A stretch of 45,778 nucleotides of DNA. Source: a virus. The position numbers and the translations under genes were made by a program. The DNA is taken from positions 1-45,778 of IMG/VR virus record IMGVR_UViG_3300045282_000136, one strand, 5' to 3'. This document shows positions 29,575-38,935 of the stretch, piece after piece. Position 1 is the stretch's first letter. Each line of letters begins with the position of its first letter. Under the pieces are notes generated by a model. The model made no database searches. It saw only the letters and a program-made list of their open reading frames with translations, and was not told the DNA's origin.

Positions 29575-31721
29575 TACTGAACCCCGATACCAGCCAACGC
29601 TTCAGGCGACGGCGGACCACTCATCCCTTGCTGCGCCTGCACCCCCGGCGTCACATCCACGTTACGCTCATTCGGTGTGCCGGTAACCACATGGAACGTC
29701 AACCGTCCCTGCCACTGCGGCAACTGACTCGCAATCGTCTGCTGATCAGCCGGTTCGGTGACCATGACCTCGATGTCCTGTGACGTTTCGCCGCGTTCGA
29801 CGATCTCACCGACAAGCCAAACCTGACCCTGGATGTTTTGCAGGCCCTGGAACGCTGCGATGGCCTCCTGGACGTTGATGGCCTGATTGCCGCCCTGTGG
29901 TGGGCCTGGGGGCGGCGGCCCACCAGTGGGTGCTGGAGGCCCTCCTGGGCCTGGCGGGAGGGCTGCCTGCGGGGCTCCGCCGCCAAGGGCCGGGGGCGCG
30001 GCAGGCTGGCCCATCGCCATCGGGTGCGGCTGCCCAGGAGCAGCCGTCGTCCCCGTTGGGGTTGTCTTTCCAGCGAGGTACCCGGCGGCCTGCTTCTCGA
30101 CCTGGTCTGCTGTAGCTGGGTCCGCCGACGCTTGCAAAGCCATCAGGTAGGCACCGAGCACAGCGTCCTCTACGTCTTCGGCGTAGATCTCTTCGACCAT
30201 CGCGTCGTTGTCGGGCTCGCCCATCTGCTCCCTGACACGCTTCTTCGAGATGATCTTCGCCCCCAAAGCCTGGAGGTTCATCACGAGCTTCTCGTGCGGG
30301 TCAAGTGCCGGCGCGAAGATCACATCGTTGCGTGGGCTGCCGATCAGTTCTTTGCCTTTGATCGTCAGCGCGAACCTCGAGGGGACAAGATCAGTGAAAG
30401 ACGTGTACTGCGCCCCGTAGAGGTTCATGGTGTCGTTCTGGAAGATCGTCCGTCCGATCTCGATCGCCATCTCGTTCCACGTCACGATCCCGTTTCCGAT
30501 CCCGACACCCTGCACCATCTCGACCATGCTCCCTGTGCCTGCGCCTTGGAGCTCGTTGACGGCTTTGCCGGTTACAATGCTGGTGGCAGGGCTTTGCCCA
30601 AACTGCACCTCCGGCATCCCCGTCGACTCCTTGATGTTGTGGTCGTTCAAGTTGCTGAACTGCTCCTGCATCCCTAAAGCCTGCACAGGGGGATGAAGCC
30701 ACTCCACGCCACCACCCTGGTTAATGGGAATGACAGCACCAGGTCCTGTCTCGATCTCCTCCGGTGCCTTGGCCGGATCGATCAGCACCAAGCGGGGGAA
30801 CACATTTTCGATCACAGCCTGGAACATCAGCGAGTACAGCGCGTTGCCCATTTCGTTGAGGTTGATCGCCTGCTCAACCGCACCATGGCCCCACACCTCA
30901 TCAGGCACATCGATGAACTTCAGGTGCTGGAAGAGGTTGAAGCCAAGGTTGTGCTCAACGCCGTTCACTTTCTGCGCGTCGCCTAGCTGCTCATCCTTCG
31001 ACTGGGGTGTGACCTGGGCGACCCAACGCTGCCACTCGTTCTCGTCGCTGTACTCCATGATCTCAACCTGCGGGTCAGACACCTGGCCGCGCTTGAAACG
31101 TCCCGACCGTTTCTGCCTAAGAGCTTCGATCGGCGCCTGGTATTCCTTGAAGTTCGCGGCAGCGATGCTCTCACTGATTTTCCAGGCGAACATGATCGCC
31201 TGCTCACCCTGCTTATCGAAACTAGGGATCGGGTACGCGAACTCCGGACTCCTGATGATCGGTGTCGGCAACCGGGTTTTGAAGTCAGGGTGGATCCCGA
31301 GGAAAGTGTCTCCCATCAACGGGAGGTACCAGCCGATCTTCGTGAAGATCTTGTCCATCGAACCCATCTGCCACGTCCCGTACAAATACCGTTCTTTCCG
31401 TGTTGCTTGTGCTCGACGGGTGTCTGTTTCGGGTGGGTCGACCCACACCCGGATCATCGGCAACGGAGACAGGAACGTTTGGTATTTGACGCAGACCATT
31501 TGGATGACGTTGTGGACGAGCTTCACGTCCGGGCCGATGTCGCTCATCCCACTCATCAGATCCCTGAAAATTGACGCGATGGGTCGTGACTCGCTGTCGG
31601 CCATTTTCCAGTAGTCGCCGTGCCAGTACCGGCGCAGCATCCGGAACGCCTCATGGCGGTCCCGGTAGGCATCCTCGTACTGGGTCTTGAGAGCGTGCGC
31701 CTCGTCGTAGCTGACAGCCAC
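29574..31721 (-). CDS. Portal protein with Pro/Gly-rich C-terminal tail, 715 aa
   Basis: Dodecameric ring at the DNA entry vertex, by family. Start at GTG 31721, which overlaps the TAG of the 60-aa gene (TAGTG). The core is typical of portal proteins of short-tailed phages: an N-terminal helical part (LKTQYEDAYRDRHEAFRML), WVDPPETDT, the HLKFIDVPDEVWGHGA region, and the wing/stem helices before residue 450. From about 590 to 640 there is a low-complexity Pro/Gly/Ala tail, then a C-terminal helical end (VQEAIAAFQGLQNIQGQVW). Confidence 0.8.
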   Translation of the reverse strand: MAVSYDEAHALKTQYEDAYRDRHEAFRMLRRYWHGDYWKMADSESRPIASIFRDLMSGMSDIGPDVKLVHNVIQMVCVKYQTFLSPLPMIRVWVDPPETDTRRAQATRKERYLYGTWQMGSMDKIFTKIGWYLPLMGDTFLGIHPDFKTRLPTPIIRSPEFAYPIPSFDKQGEQAIMFAWKISESIAAANFKEYQAPIEALRQKRSGRFKRGQVSDPQVEIMEYSDENEWQRWVAQVTPQSKDEQLGDAQKVNGVEHNLGFNLFQHLKFIDVPDEVWGHGAVEQAINLNEMGNALYSLMFQAVIENVFPRLVLIDPAKAPEEIETGPGAVIPINQGGGVEWLHPPVQALGMQEQFSNLNDHNIKESTGMPEVQFGQSPATSIVTGKAVNELQGAGTGSMVEMVQGVGIGNGIVTWNEMAIEIGRTIFQNDTMNLYGAQYTSFTDLVPSRFALTIKGKELIGSPRNDVIFAPALDPHEKLVMNLQALGAKIISKKRVREQMGEPDNDAMVEEIYAEDVEDAVLGAYLMALQASADPATADQVEKQAAGYLAGKTTPTGTTAAPGQPHPMAMGQPAAPPALGGGAPQAALPPGPGGPPAPTGGPPPPGPPQGGNQAINVQEAIAAFQGLQNIQGQVWLVGEIVERGETSQDIEVMVTEPADQQTIASQLPQWQGRLTFHVVTGTPNERNVDVTPGVQAQQGMSGPPSPEALAGIGVQ

Positions 31722-31903
31722 TAGTGCCCGGCCCAGTCGAACGGGACATCGTGGTAGAGACTCCATCCGTGATCTGTGAACACTGATTCTCCCTCTGTTT
31801 GCTGCGACGGTGCAGCCTGAATAGGTTCAGACGGATAGGTCAAACCGGGCACCAGCAACCCTGGGTACGCACCGTAGATCACTCCATCCAGGGTGATCGT
31901 CAT
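31721..31903 (-). CDS. Small hypothetical protein, 60 aa
   Basis: ATG 31903 overlaps the stop of the tailspike gene (ATGA), and the TAG overlaps the portal GTG. The product, MTITLDGVIYGAYPGLLVPG..., is short and mixed, ending in LYHDVPFDWAGH. It lies between spike and portal genes. Not recognised. Confidence 0.65.
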   Translation of the reverse strand: MTITLDGVIYGAYPGLLVPGLTYPSEPIQAAPSQQTEGESVFTDHGWSLYHDVPFDWAGH

Positions 31904-33480
31904 TTCGCTACCCAGCCGGTGCTGCCGGTACCGAACTCCTTGACGTAGGAACAGGTGAACGAACTACCGTCTATACGTTTACAAGTAGACCCAACCCCGG
32001 CAACCTCGTTCCCCTCCGGGGTTCCAGCCCGAACGATGTCAAGCACGTTGTTTTTGAGATCGAGAACATCGTGTTGGTTGGAGCAGGCGCGTAGCTTGAT
32101 GTTGGTTCCGAGCACGGCGCCGCCTGACAGTTGGCTGCCGAACCGTGTGCCGACGGTGTTGAACGTAACCCCGACAACCTCGATGTTGTCGATCGTGATC
32201 GCGCTCGAACCGAACACCAAAACACCATGTTCGGTTGTGTTCCGCATCGAGCCACCCGAAATCGAGACGTTGCTTGTGTTGTCGAGAATCACACACTTTT
32301 TGGCGGTGCCCTGACCATCTATCACAAGCCCTGTGAGTGCTCCGCTGCCGCCGCCGATCGAAACGATGTACTCCGCCGCCTGGTAACAGGTAACCCCGGA
32401 AAGCGAGAATCCCACCGCTGACTGGGTCTTGATCGACGTGCCAGTACAGCCACGGATGGTGCCACCCGTAACCGATGTGTAGTCGGAGTTGTTGCCGCCT
32501 CCCGCGTCGAGGATGATGCCCGCGCTCGTCAACCCGTTCCCGTCAATACCGTTGCCCTGAATTTGGGCGTAGCGGCTTCCCGCCACCTCGATTCCATAGG
32601 TCTTCGCGTTGTAAAGACTAGGGTTGTTAGAGACATTGGCCCCATCGCAGGCAGCTACCGAAATGGCGTAGTTACCGCCCTCGCTGTGCGTCCCCGAGAT
32701 CTTCGCGCCAGGGGAATAGGTGGTCTCGATACAAATCGCGGCAGCATCTGTTGGGCTGACCGGCATCAAGACACGAGTGCCCTCCACACGGACCCGCTTG
32801 TAGCTGTGGGAGCTAGTGCCGTGAACCTTCAAACCACCCTCACTGATCGATCCGGCAGCGATACCAGTGCGGTCAACACTGTTGTAGGTCGCCCGGAAGT
32901 CGGTGAGGTCTGCGCTGGTTGCCTCCGCGAAAATCGAGATGTAGTCAGTGTTCAAAGCGGTGCAACCATCCACCCAGGCGTTGTTCGCGTTAAGTGAGTA
33001 GACACCGATGCGTTTGCCGTTCTGGACTGTTATCCCGCGAACAACACAGTCGTCGGCAGCGATGCGGATGATGTCGTTGCTGACCGACTGGTTCGCTTTG
33101 TTTCCGTCCCAGATACCCGGCCCCTCAAGATGAGCACCGGCACCCGTCAACGACAACAACGTCCCGGACGTAGAAGCCTTCTGAGTCACCGTCCCATAAC
33201 TCAGAACGGTCACTCCGGTCGGAACGGTTACCGAGGTCAACTGGTACGAATCAGGCGGGATAACAACAACTTTCGCCCCTGAATCAAACGCTGCTTGGAA
33301 CTGGGTGGTGTCGTTCTGGCCCCCACCGAGCGCACCATAGGCGGCGTCTTTGACGCTTACAGCACGGGACCTGAGCTCATAGACTCCAGCGTCCCAGACC
33401 TCAATGTCCTGCGCCCGCACCAGCGTGTCGGTTGTGGTCCAGTCATGCCATGCCGCCCGTGCTCGAGCGGGGAGAGCCAT
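31900..33480 (-). CDS. Tailspike with pectate-lyase-type parallel beta-helix, 526 aa
   Basis: The N-terminal 45 residues (MALPARARAAWHDWTT...) are a likely virion-attachment part. A pectate-lyase-3-like start (VKDAAYGALGGGQNDTTQFQ and AFDSGAKVVVIPPDSYQL) opens a long series of short strand repeats such as RIGVYSLNANNAWVDGC, IEVAGSRYAQIQGNGI, IDNIEVVG. This is the parallel beta-helix of phage tailspikes that bind or cut surface glycans. Catalytic residues are not clear. The ATG follows the upstream TAA with no gap (TAAATG). Confidence 0.8.
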   Translation of the reverse strand: MALPARARAAWHDWTTTDTLVRAQDIEVWDAGVYELRSRAVSVKDAAYGALGGGQNDTTQFQAAFDSGAKVVVIPPDSYQLTSVTVPTGVTVLSYGTVTQKASTSGTLLSLTGAGAHLEGPGIWDGNKANQSVSNDIIRIAADDCVVRGITVQNGKRIGVYSLNANNAWVDGCTALNTDYISIFAEATSADLTDFRATYNSVDRTGIAAGSISEGGLKVHGTSSHSYKRVRVEGTRVLMPVSPTDAAAICIETTYSPGAKISGTHSEGGNYAISVAACDGANVSNNPSLYNAKTYGIEVAGSRYAQIQGNGIDGNGLTSAGIILDAGGGNNSDYTSVTGGTIRGCTGTSIKTQSAVGFSLSGVTCYQAAEYIVSIGGGSGALTGLVIDGQGTAKKCVILDNTSNVSISGGSMRNTTEHGVLVFGSSAITIDNIEVVGVTFNTVGTRFGSQLSGGAVLGTNIKLRACSNQHDVLDLKNNVLDIVRAGTPEGNEVAGVGSTCKRIDGSSFTCSYVKEFGTGSTGWVAK

Positions 33481-34059
33481 TTAGCTTGCGGCCATGTAAA
33501 ACGACTGGGCACCCGCCGAGATAGCCGCTGTTGCGGGTAGATCAGAAAGCCCGGTCTGTGTTCCAAGCGGCTTCGCGCCCGTACCGACAGCAAGCCCTCC
33601 TATCAACTGGTTGTTGCCGCGATACAAGGTAATACCAGCTCCTACAGGCAGATACGCCAGGTAGTAGCCGTTGTCGGAAAGGATCGTGTATGGAGCCGTC
33701 AAGTTGGTTTTGACCATGGTTCCGTTCGCGCCCGTGCCGAAGTTCGCATGATTAGAAGCACTCACAGCAAGCTGAACACCGTTCAGGTCGTATATTCCAA
33801 CTTTGACCAGCGTCACAGATCCTGACCCTGTGCCTAAAGCAACAGTAATCGCCGAGACTAGGTCTCCTGCTTTGAACCCGACCAGACCGAACCAGGCGTC
33901 ACCGGCTGTTATCGCCGTTGTCGAAAGGTTCGCCTGCCCGTCAAGAGTCTCAGCGATTATTCCGCGTGCCTTCAACGAGATGCCCCTACGGCTGTCAGCG
34001 TTGATCGCGTCGATCAGATCTTGTCTAGTAGCACCGAACGAATCAATCTTGGTTGGCAT
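33481..34059 (-). CDS. Virion protein, probable fibre-associated, 192 aa
   Basis: A helical N-terminus (SFGATRQDLIDAINADSR) is followed by a beta-sandwich-like domain rich in Gly, Thr, Asn (AWFGLVGFKAGDLVSAIT, VGIYDLNGVQLAVSAS, GYYLAYLPVGAGITLY). It abuts the terminase stop (TAGATG). Similar domains occur in tail fibre tips. Not identified further. Confidence 0.6.
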   Translation of the reverse strand: MPTKIDSFGATRQDLIDAINADSRRGISLKARGIIAETLDGQANLSTTAITAGDAWFGLVGFKAGDLVSAITVALGTGSGSVTLVKVGIYDLNGVQLAVSASNHANFGTGANGTMVKTNLTAPYTILSDNGYYLAYLPVGAGITLYRGNNQLIGGLAVGTGAKPLGTQTGLSDLPATAAISAGAQSFYMAAS

Positions 34060-35610
34060 CTAAGCCTCCACTCTCGGGTAGTACGGGTTCCTAACAGTCC
34101 GGCGACGCTGGCTCGACCCATACGTCCACGCCATCGGCTTCTTCATGTAATTCGAAGACTTGTACTTCGGACCAGTCTCCTGAAGTTGTTTCCACGCGAA
34201 CCACAACGCCATCACCGTGTCCGTTGTACGGCCCGGATACTGGATCAACTCATCCACAAGTTGGCCCATCTTCCGCATCGATGCGGGGTCGCCCCAGGGG
34301 ATGTGGAACTCGCCGTTCTCGAAATGCGGCCCCATCCTCTGCACACCAAGCTCCGGGTCAGGCTTGTTAGTTCGAGTGGTGTAGTGGGGTTCGATGTTGA
34401 ACGCCAACCCCAACTCGCTCATCTTGCTCTTCAACGCATCCACAAGGCCCTGCTGGTACGAGTTCGCCTCAACCACACTCTTCAGCAGCTCGTATTTCTG
34501 GTGTTGCAACAGGATCGTGTCGACCTGCTGCGGAAGACTCAACTGGTCGCGGATCATGTCGACGACCCAGAAGCAACGTTCGTGGTCCCGACAAGACCCG
34601 GCAGCAAGTGTGACGTGCGCACAGAACTTCGCGGACTTGGTTAACCCGACGGCGGGGTCGAAGCCGGCGACTTTCCGCCAACCCGGGTCGTAGTCACCGA
34701 CCTTGTAGGTTTTATCGACGCAACCCCGGTACTGGGTTTTGCCGATCCAGCCGCCCTTGACGTACTCCTCCTTGAACACCATCCGCGACTTATCAACGGC
34801 GATGTTGCGCAACCGTTTGTTGAAGTCGAGTGTGCCCATCTCGGCTTTGAGGGCCATGAGTTCTTCCCACGGCCACCACGCCGGCCACAACGCTTTTTTC
34901 TCGTCCTCGTCGACGATCGCGTCCTCACGCTGCACATACCAGATCGGCGCCCCTGTTTCCGGGTTTGCGAGTTCGATCAGGTCGTTGTAGAGGTCCGACG
35001 GGTCAAAGAGCGTTCCAACCACGGTGAGCCGAGCACCAGGAACACCCATCGTTCTGACGGACTGGTTGAACCACTCCCGCAGCTTCTGGCGTTGCTCCGG
35101 AGTATTCGAGTTCTTCTCGGTGACAACGTCGTCGCAGATCGTCCAGTCGGTGCGGTGACCCAGCGTGTGCTTGCTTGATGATCCGAAGAACGCAAGAGTC
35201 GGCTCCTTATGGATCTGGGTGCGCTTCGCGACCGTCATCTTCCCTGCCGCCCACGGCTTGTCGTCACCCGGCTCAGGATGGAACGGGCCGAAGTCACGGA
35301 TCAACTCAACGTTCTGCGCAAGCTCAGCCTGAATCGCAAGACTGATGTTGTTGGCTTCGGCGTCGTTCTTGCCGATGATCCCCAACCGCATGTCCGGGTT
35401 TTGGCAGATCGCCCAGATCGGCAGCAACGTAGACACCAACGTTGTTTTCCCGTGAGCTGCGGGGTACAGGATCAGCGCCCGCGACTCCGAGGTCGCTGAA
35501 TTGATCAACCTGAGATGAAACGCCTCGAGCTTCTGGATCCGGTGCTTGAAGTAATGGCTGACGAACAGGTCCGGATGCTCGAGGAGCAAACCTTTGGCTT
35601 CTTGGCTCAT
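34060..35610 (-). CDS. terL: Large terminase (packaging ATPase-nuclease), 516 aa
   Basis: ATPase domain: Walker A PAAHGKTT (residues 50-57), Walker B WTICDD (156-161). Nuclease domain: Asp318 in AGFDPAVG, Glu381 in SVVEANS, Asp464 in TTDTVMAL, the expected acidic triad. It cuts and pumps the concatemer into the prohead through the portal. ATG 35610 overlaps the upstream gene stop (ATGA). Length is normal for the family. Confidence 0.93.
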   Translation of the reverse strand: MSQEAKGLLLEHPDLFVSHYFKHRIQKLEAFHLRLINSATSESRALILYPAAHGKTTLVSTLLPIWAICQNPDMRLGIIGKNDAEANNISLAIQAELAQNVELIRDFGPFHPEPGDDKPWAAGKMTVAKRTQIHKEPTLAFFGSSSKHTLGHRTDWTICDDVVTEKNSNTPEQRQKLREWFNQSVRTMGVPGARLTVVGTLFDPSDLYNDLIELANPETGAPIWYVQREDAIVDEDEKKALWPAWWPWEELMALKAEMGTLDFNKRLRNIAVDKSRMVFKEEYVKGGWIGKTQYRGCVDKTYKVGDYDPGWRKVAGFDPAVGLTKSAKFCAHVTLAAGSCRDHERCFWVVDMIRDQLSLPQQVDTILLQHQKYELLKSVVEANSYQQGLVDALKSKMSELGLAFNIEPHYTTRTNKPDPELGVQRMGPHFENGEFHIPWGDPASMRKMGQLVDELIQYPGRTTDTVMALWFAWKQLQETGPKYKSSNYMKKPMAWTYGSSQRRRTVRNPYYPRVEA

Positions 35611-35831
35611 GTCACGATACTCAGACCGTACGACGGGTTCGCGCCACGGAAGATGTTGTAGGTAGCCGTCACCGTCTTATCGACGTTCTGGTCAAACGCC
35701 CCGATCAGACGAGACCCCTCGATAATGCTTTGACGAACCATCGACTTCTCCGCGTCCGTCAGAGTGCTGTCGGTGTGGATGCTGTCGATCGCGTCCTGGA
35801 GACTACGGCCCTTACCGGATTTGCTTGGCAT
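35607..35831 (-). CDS. Small hypothetical protein adjacent to terL, 74 aa
   Basis: ATG 35831 is preferred to the GTG at 35840 because the GAGGGGGT ribosome site is about 8 bases upstream of the ATG. The protein has a helical first half (SLQDAIDSIHTDSTLTDAEK) and a beta-like end (VTATYNIFRGANPSYG). It could be a small terminase, but no helix-turn-helix is clear. Confidence 0.6.
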   Translation of the reverse strand: MPSKSGKGRSLQDAIDSIHTDSTLTDAEKSMVRQSIIEGSRLIGAFDQNVDKTVTATYNIFRGANPSYGLSIVT

Positions 35832-35836
35832 AGATG

Positions 35837-36025
35837 TCACCCCCTCAACTGGTGCTCGAGATTGCGCTCTCTATCAGCGCGTGCTGCCTGATCCCACAAG
35901 TGCCTGTCCAAAGTGGCTGTGCGCAACCACTTGTTGAATGCCGGCCGTTCCCAACCACAATCCGGACAGGCGGGTTCTTTCCTGTCGAACCATTCCCGAC
36001 AGGACATGCAATACGTTTCGCCCAT
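35837..36025 (-). CDS. Zinc-ribbon protein, 62 aa
   Basis: An N-terminal zinc ribbon has two CxxC knuckles (YCMSCREWF and PACPDCGWE). A basic helical tail follows. ATG 36025 abuts the upstream TAG (TAGATG). A nucleic-acid or assembly partner role for packaging is possible; unknown family. Confidence 0.65.
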   Translation of the reverse strand: MGETYCMSCREWFDRKEPACPDCGWERPAFNKWLRTATLDRHLWDQAARADRERNLEHQLRG

Positions 36026-36220
36026 CTAGTAGGGGCGGACACCCTCGGTAACCGGGGGCAAAGGTGTCGGGGGAGGCATCGGCGGGACGATCGCCGGGGT
36101 GATCACGTTCGGGTCTGTTTCCCGGTGGGCTGGGGTTGGTTGCACATGCGTGATCGACGGGTTCGGGGCGCCCGCCCCTTCACCGAACGGAAGGTCATGT
36201 GTCATCGGCTGGTGTGTCAT
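36026..36220 (-). CDS. Proline-rich small protein, 64 aa
   Basis: ATG 36220 has GGAGGTGG at a good distance, so the longer frame to 36253 is rejected. The protein is mostly Pro/Thr-rich (THVQPTPAHRETDPNV, PPMPPPTPLPPV) and probably disordered. It overlaps the end of the upstream gene by 26 bases. Not recognised. Confidence 0.55.
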   Translation of the reverse strand: MTHQPMTHDLPFGEGAGAPNPSITHVQPTPAHRETDPNVITPAIVPPMPPPTPLPPVTEGVRPY

Positions 36221-36542
36221 CGTCCACCTCCAAAGCGTTGGTAAGCCCGGCACGCAACGTGTCGAGCCGGTCGAGTTCCTGAAGGATCAGTTCGCGTTTC
36301 CGGTCGTCTGGGAGATCAACACTGTTGATGACCTCCAACGGATCGATCTCCTCGCCCTCATCCTTCGGCTTCTCTGGCTCCCGTTGTTTCAGCAGCAACA
36401 GGCCAAGGTTGAGGAGACCGGTCCCGGGAAGCTTTGCACGCTCCCCCTCATCTTTGAAACGCCTTTCGAGCTCAGAGATGACCTCGTTGAAGAGGGCGTC
36501 TACGCGGCCACTTGCTGTTGTTCCCGGATCCACGCCAGACAC
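36195..36542 (-). CDS. Small terminase candidate, about 115 aa
   Basis: Helical protein with VDALFNEVISELERRFKDE, LPGTGLLNLGLLLLKQ and a leucine-rich C-terminal helix (LILQELDRLDTLRAGL). Composition and position upstream of terL fit a small terminase subunit, but there is no visible DNA-binding motif. The start is uncertain: GTG 36542 is used, GTG 36533 is near, and both lie inside the epimerase gene end. Confidence 0.5.
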   Translation of the reverse strand: MSGVDPGTTASGRVDALFNEVISELERRFKDEGERAKLPGTGLLNLGLLLLKQREPEKPKDEGEEIDPLEVINSVDLPDDRKRELILQELDRLDTLRAGLTNALEVDDDTPADDT

Positions 36543-37423
36543 TCCGCCATCCCCTCCTCCAGGCTCACCGACGGGGACCAACCGAGATCCCGAAGCTTCC
36601 TTGTCGACAACCGCTTCACGACGGTCTGTCTTTCCGGGGGGTTGATCATCTCGATCAGGTCATGGTCGGCACCGGTCAGGTCACACGCCATCTCAGCTAC
36701 TTGGCGCATAGGGCGGGGGTCGTCGTCGCGGCCGACGTTGAAGATTCCGCCCGGGGTATCCAGAATCATCCGGACACCCCGAACGGTGTCCCCTACCCAA
36801 CACCAAGACCGCTCCGAGGCTTTGTGGACCGGGATCGTCTGCCGGTTGTCTGCCTGCCACAGCATGTTGATGATGGCGGCACGGCCCCGGCCGGCTGGAA
36901 GACCGGGACCGTACGGCATTGAGAGACGCAGGATGGTCAACCCATTTGGGCAGTAGAGACGGGAGATCTCCTCACCCCAACGTTTGCTCAACCCGTAAGC
37001 GTTATGCGGAATCCGGTGCGGCGCAACAGACCGTCCAAGGTTTTCTTCGTAGCAGGTGACGTTCGCCTCGTCCCCGTAAACCTCCGACGTGGATGCGTAC
37101 ACCAGCCGGATGTTGCGCTCACCGCACTCCTTCGCCACAAGAGCTGTGATCCCCGCGTTATCAGCGATCGTGCGTTGAACGTCGTCCTCACCGAACAGTC
37201 TCCCCACCTTCGCGGCGAGGTGGATCACCATTTGTGGTGAGTTGAGTTTCAGCAGTTCACGGAGATCGTCGCGTTTGCTGATGTCTTTTCCGAACATCAC
37301 CTCGTCTACTGAGCGGCCGTGGAAGTCGATGTCTACCCCGTCGACGTGGTGTCCTGCCTCGCGGAGTTCGCGGCAGAGATGTGTGCCGATGAAACCGGCT
37401 GAGCCTGTGACGAGGATTCTCAT
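36500..37423 (-). CDS. NAD-dependent sugar epimerase/dehydratase, 307 aa
   Basis: Extended SDR enzyme. The NAD-binding GSAGFIG (residues 7-13, a GxxGxxG motif) follows the first strand; HLAAKVG is the next conserved loop; a YGLSK motif (YxxxK) at about 144-148 and Ser/Thr in YASTSEVYG complete the active site. It acts on a nucleotide-activated sugar in the cytoplasm, typically at C4 or as a dehydratase. It lies in a group of glycosyltransferases, so it probably makes or modifies their sugar donor. ATG 37423 overlaps the upstream stop (ATGA). Confidence 0.88.
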   Translation of the reverse strand: MRILVTGSAGFIGTHLCRELREAGHHVDGVDIDFHGRSVDEVMFGKDISKRDDLRELLKLNSPQMVIHLAAKVGRLFGEDDVQRTIADNAGITALVAKECGERNIRLVYASTSEVYGDEANVTCYEENLGRSVAPHRIPHNAYGLSKRWGEEISRLYCPNGLTILRLSMPYGPGLPAGRGRAAIINMLWQADNRQTIPVHKASERSWCWVGDTVRGVRMILDTPGGIFNVGRDDDPRPMRQVAEMACDLTGADHDLIEMINPPERQTVVKRLSTRKLRDLGWSPSVSLEEGMAECLAWIREQQQVAA

Positions 37424-38193
37424 GGCCTCTCGATCATCATGTGGGAGAACTTCTCAGGATGGTCCAACACATAAGGCGGAAGATCATCTGTCCACTCCAA
37501 CTCCTGCTTCACCACATCGGGGAACAGCGGCATCCCCATCTGCGCCCCAGCAAGATCAGCGTGCGGGACTAGCTCCTGGTGAACAAACGACCTGAGTTTG
37601 TATTCGGGGTTGTTCATCCAAGATAGATGCCATCCGGGAGGTCCTATGGGTTCCATGTGGTGGAGGCGAGCCTCTTCTAGATCCTTGTAAAGCTCACCAA
37701 CGTAGGCTGCCGGGAAGATCCTCGCGATCTGCCACGACTCATGTGCGGGAGCGGCCCATCGCCAGTTGAGCTTCGCGACGTGCATGTTGCAGAGAAGAAT
37801 GTGTTCGTCGTATCCCTTCGGTTGCAACATCGCCGCTTCCACAGCATCCGGGTGGGGGATCTCATCCAAGTCGCTGAGCAGAATCCAGTCTTCGTTCCGG
37901 TCGCCTTTGAACCCGTACCAGAGACACTTGCGTTGTCGTTTCTCCCGTGTCCAGTCATGCACCCCGGTTGGCATCTCTATGACACGGTGGATGATCTTGT
38001 CGCGCCACGGATCCCAGCGTGGGAGATGGAGGTCTTTGAGGAGGTGGAGTTCCTTCGGATGCCCGCTATGCGTGACGGGGCTTTCGCCGATTACATGGAA
38101 GTCCACAACGTCATCGAGGGTTGCGAGTCGGATCTCGAGGATGTCGAGCTCGTCGAAGAACGGGGTTAGGCTCCAGACAGCCACAGTGCCCAC
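37420..38193 (-). CDS. GT17-like glycosyltransferase, 257 aa
   Basis: The pattern SLTPFFDELDILEIRL, VDFHVIGESPVTHSG, and a DLDEIP metal-binding motif (108-113) matches Glyco_transf_17, the family of the bisecting GlcNAc transferase and bacterial relatives. Trp/His residues downstream (WHLSWMNN) also fit. Starts at GTG 38193, or GTG 38184 with the same frame. The preceding gene overlaps it by about 28 bases. Confidence 0.75.
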   Translation of the reverse strand: MGTVAVWSLTPFFDELDILEIRLATLDDVVDFHVIGESPVTHSGHPKELHLLKDLHLPRWDPWRDKIIHRVIEMPTGVHDWTREKRQRKCLWYGFKGDRNEDWILLSDLDEIPHPDAVEAAMLQPKGYDEHILLCNMHVAKLNWRWAAPAHESWQIARIFPAAYVGELYKDLEEARLHHMEPIGPPGWHLSWMNNPEYKLRSFVHQELVPHADLAGAQMGMPLFPDVVKQELEWTDDLPPYVLDHPEKFSHMMIERP

Positions 38194-38783
38194 TGGTCGA
38201 ACTTGGCCCGGTCAGCCCACATCCGTTGCTCCCATGTCATCCCGGCACCCCTGCCTGCCTCGGCTAGTGAGTGTGTGAAGAGGTAATCGTTATGGACGCC
38301 GGTGGCGATGCCGTGCTTTGCTGCCGCGTACGAAATGCAGTTGTCGGTGAAGTAGTGAGTCTCTCGTAGGAACGGCTCGACTTGAACACGGATGTCGTTC
38401 CAGAGTTGACGAGAGAGAAAAGGGATTCGACTAAAATCGGTTTGGTAGCCGGTCGGGTGGTCAGTTTCCCAACCGTCCGAGCCGCCGCACGACTGAAGGG
38501 TGTTGTCATCGTTCAGGATTCGTGGGGCTGGAAGGAAACCGCGACCGACAACTTCCCTTGCTGCAACGTCCCATCCTTCATGCGGAGATAGATCGTCTGC
38601 TGAGAAATGCACGAAGTCTCCCCGCGCTGTAGACATTCCATCAACCCAGGCCACGCCACAAGCGGGTCTGTCTTCGATGACGATGGCTTCGTACTCTCCT
38701 GCTGTGTTTTCTTTGTACGCCCGAAGACAGGTTTCGAGATGGCGTTCACGCCCAGCGATGGTCGGCACAACGACACTGATCAA
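38166..38783 (-). CDS. GT2-like glycosyltransferase (GT-A fold), 205 aa
   Basis: The first strand and donor-binding loop ISVVVPTIAGRERHLETCL, the strand AIVIEDRPACG, and HFSADDLSP (Asp63/64 region) match the nucleotide- and metal-binding core of GT2 enzymes. The TTG at 38783 overlaps the upstream stop (TTGA). The acceptor is unknown: DNA base, virion protein or host wall are all possible. Confidence 0.75.
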   Translation of the reverse strand: MISVVVPTIAGRERHLETCLRAYKENTAGEYEAIVIEDRPACGVAWVDGMSTARGDFVHFSADDLSPHEGWDVAAREVVGRGFLPAPRILNDDNTLQSCGGSDGWETDHPTGYQTDFSRIPFLSRQLWNDIRVQVEPFLRETHYFTDNCISYAAAKHGIATGVHNDYLFTHSLAEAGRGAGMTWEQRMWADRAKFDQWALWLSGA

Positions 38784-38935
38784 CCCTTACGCTGGCCGGG
38801 ATAGAAACCCTGGATGATGTCCTGGCGGCTAGCAGACTTCGACGGACGCGGTGACCAGTACGCCCAGCCAGCCCGGATCCGCAGCTTGTCCGTTTCCGAC
38901 CACACCAGCTTCGCGTTCGGTTTCGTGCCCGCCAT
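38780..38935 (-). CDS. Small basic hypothetical protein, 51 aa
   Basis: A 52-codon frame between a TGATG overlap (with 38935-39153) and a TTGA overlap (with the GT2 gene). The product (MAGTKPNAKLVWSETDK, then WAYWSPRPSKSASRQD) is basic and aromatic. It lies inside the sugar cassette. Not recognised. Confidence 0.65.
   Translation of the reverse strand: MAGTKPNAKLVWSETDKLRIRAGWAYWSPRPSKSASRQDIIQGFYPGQRKG

Noticed and set aside
29838-31614. Two long plus-strand frames (279 and 296 codons)
   Set aside because: Both are shadows of the portal gene, which has clear family motifs and linked start codons.
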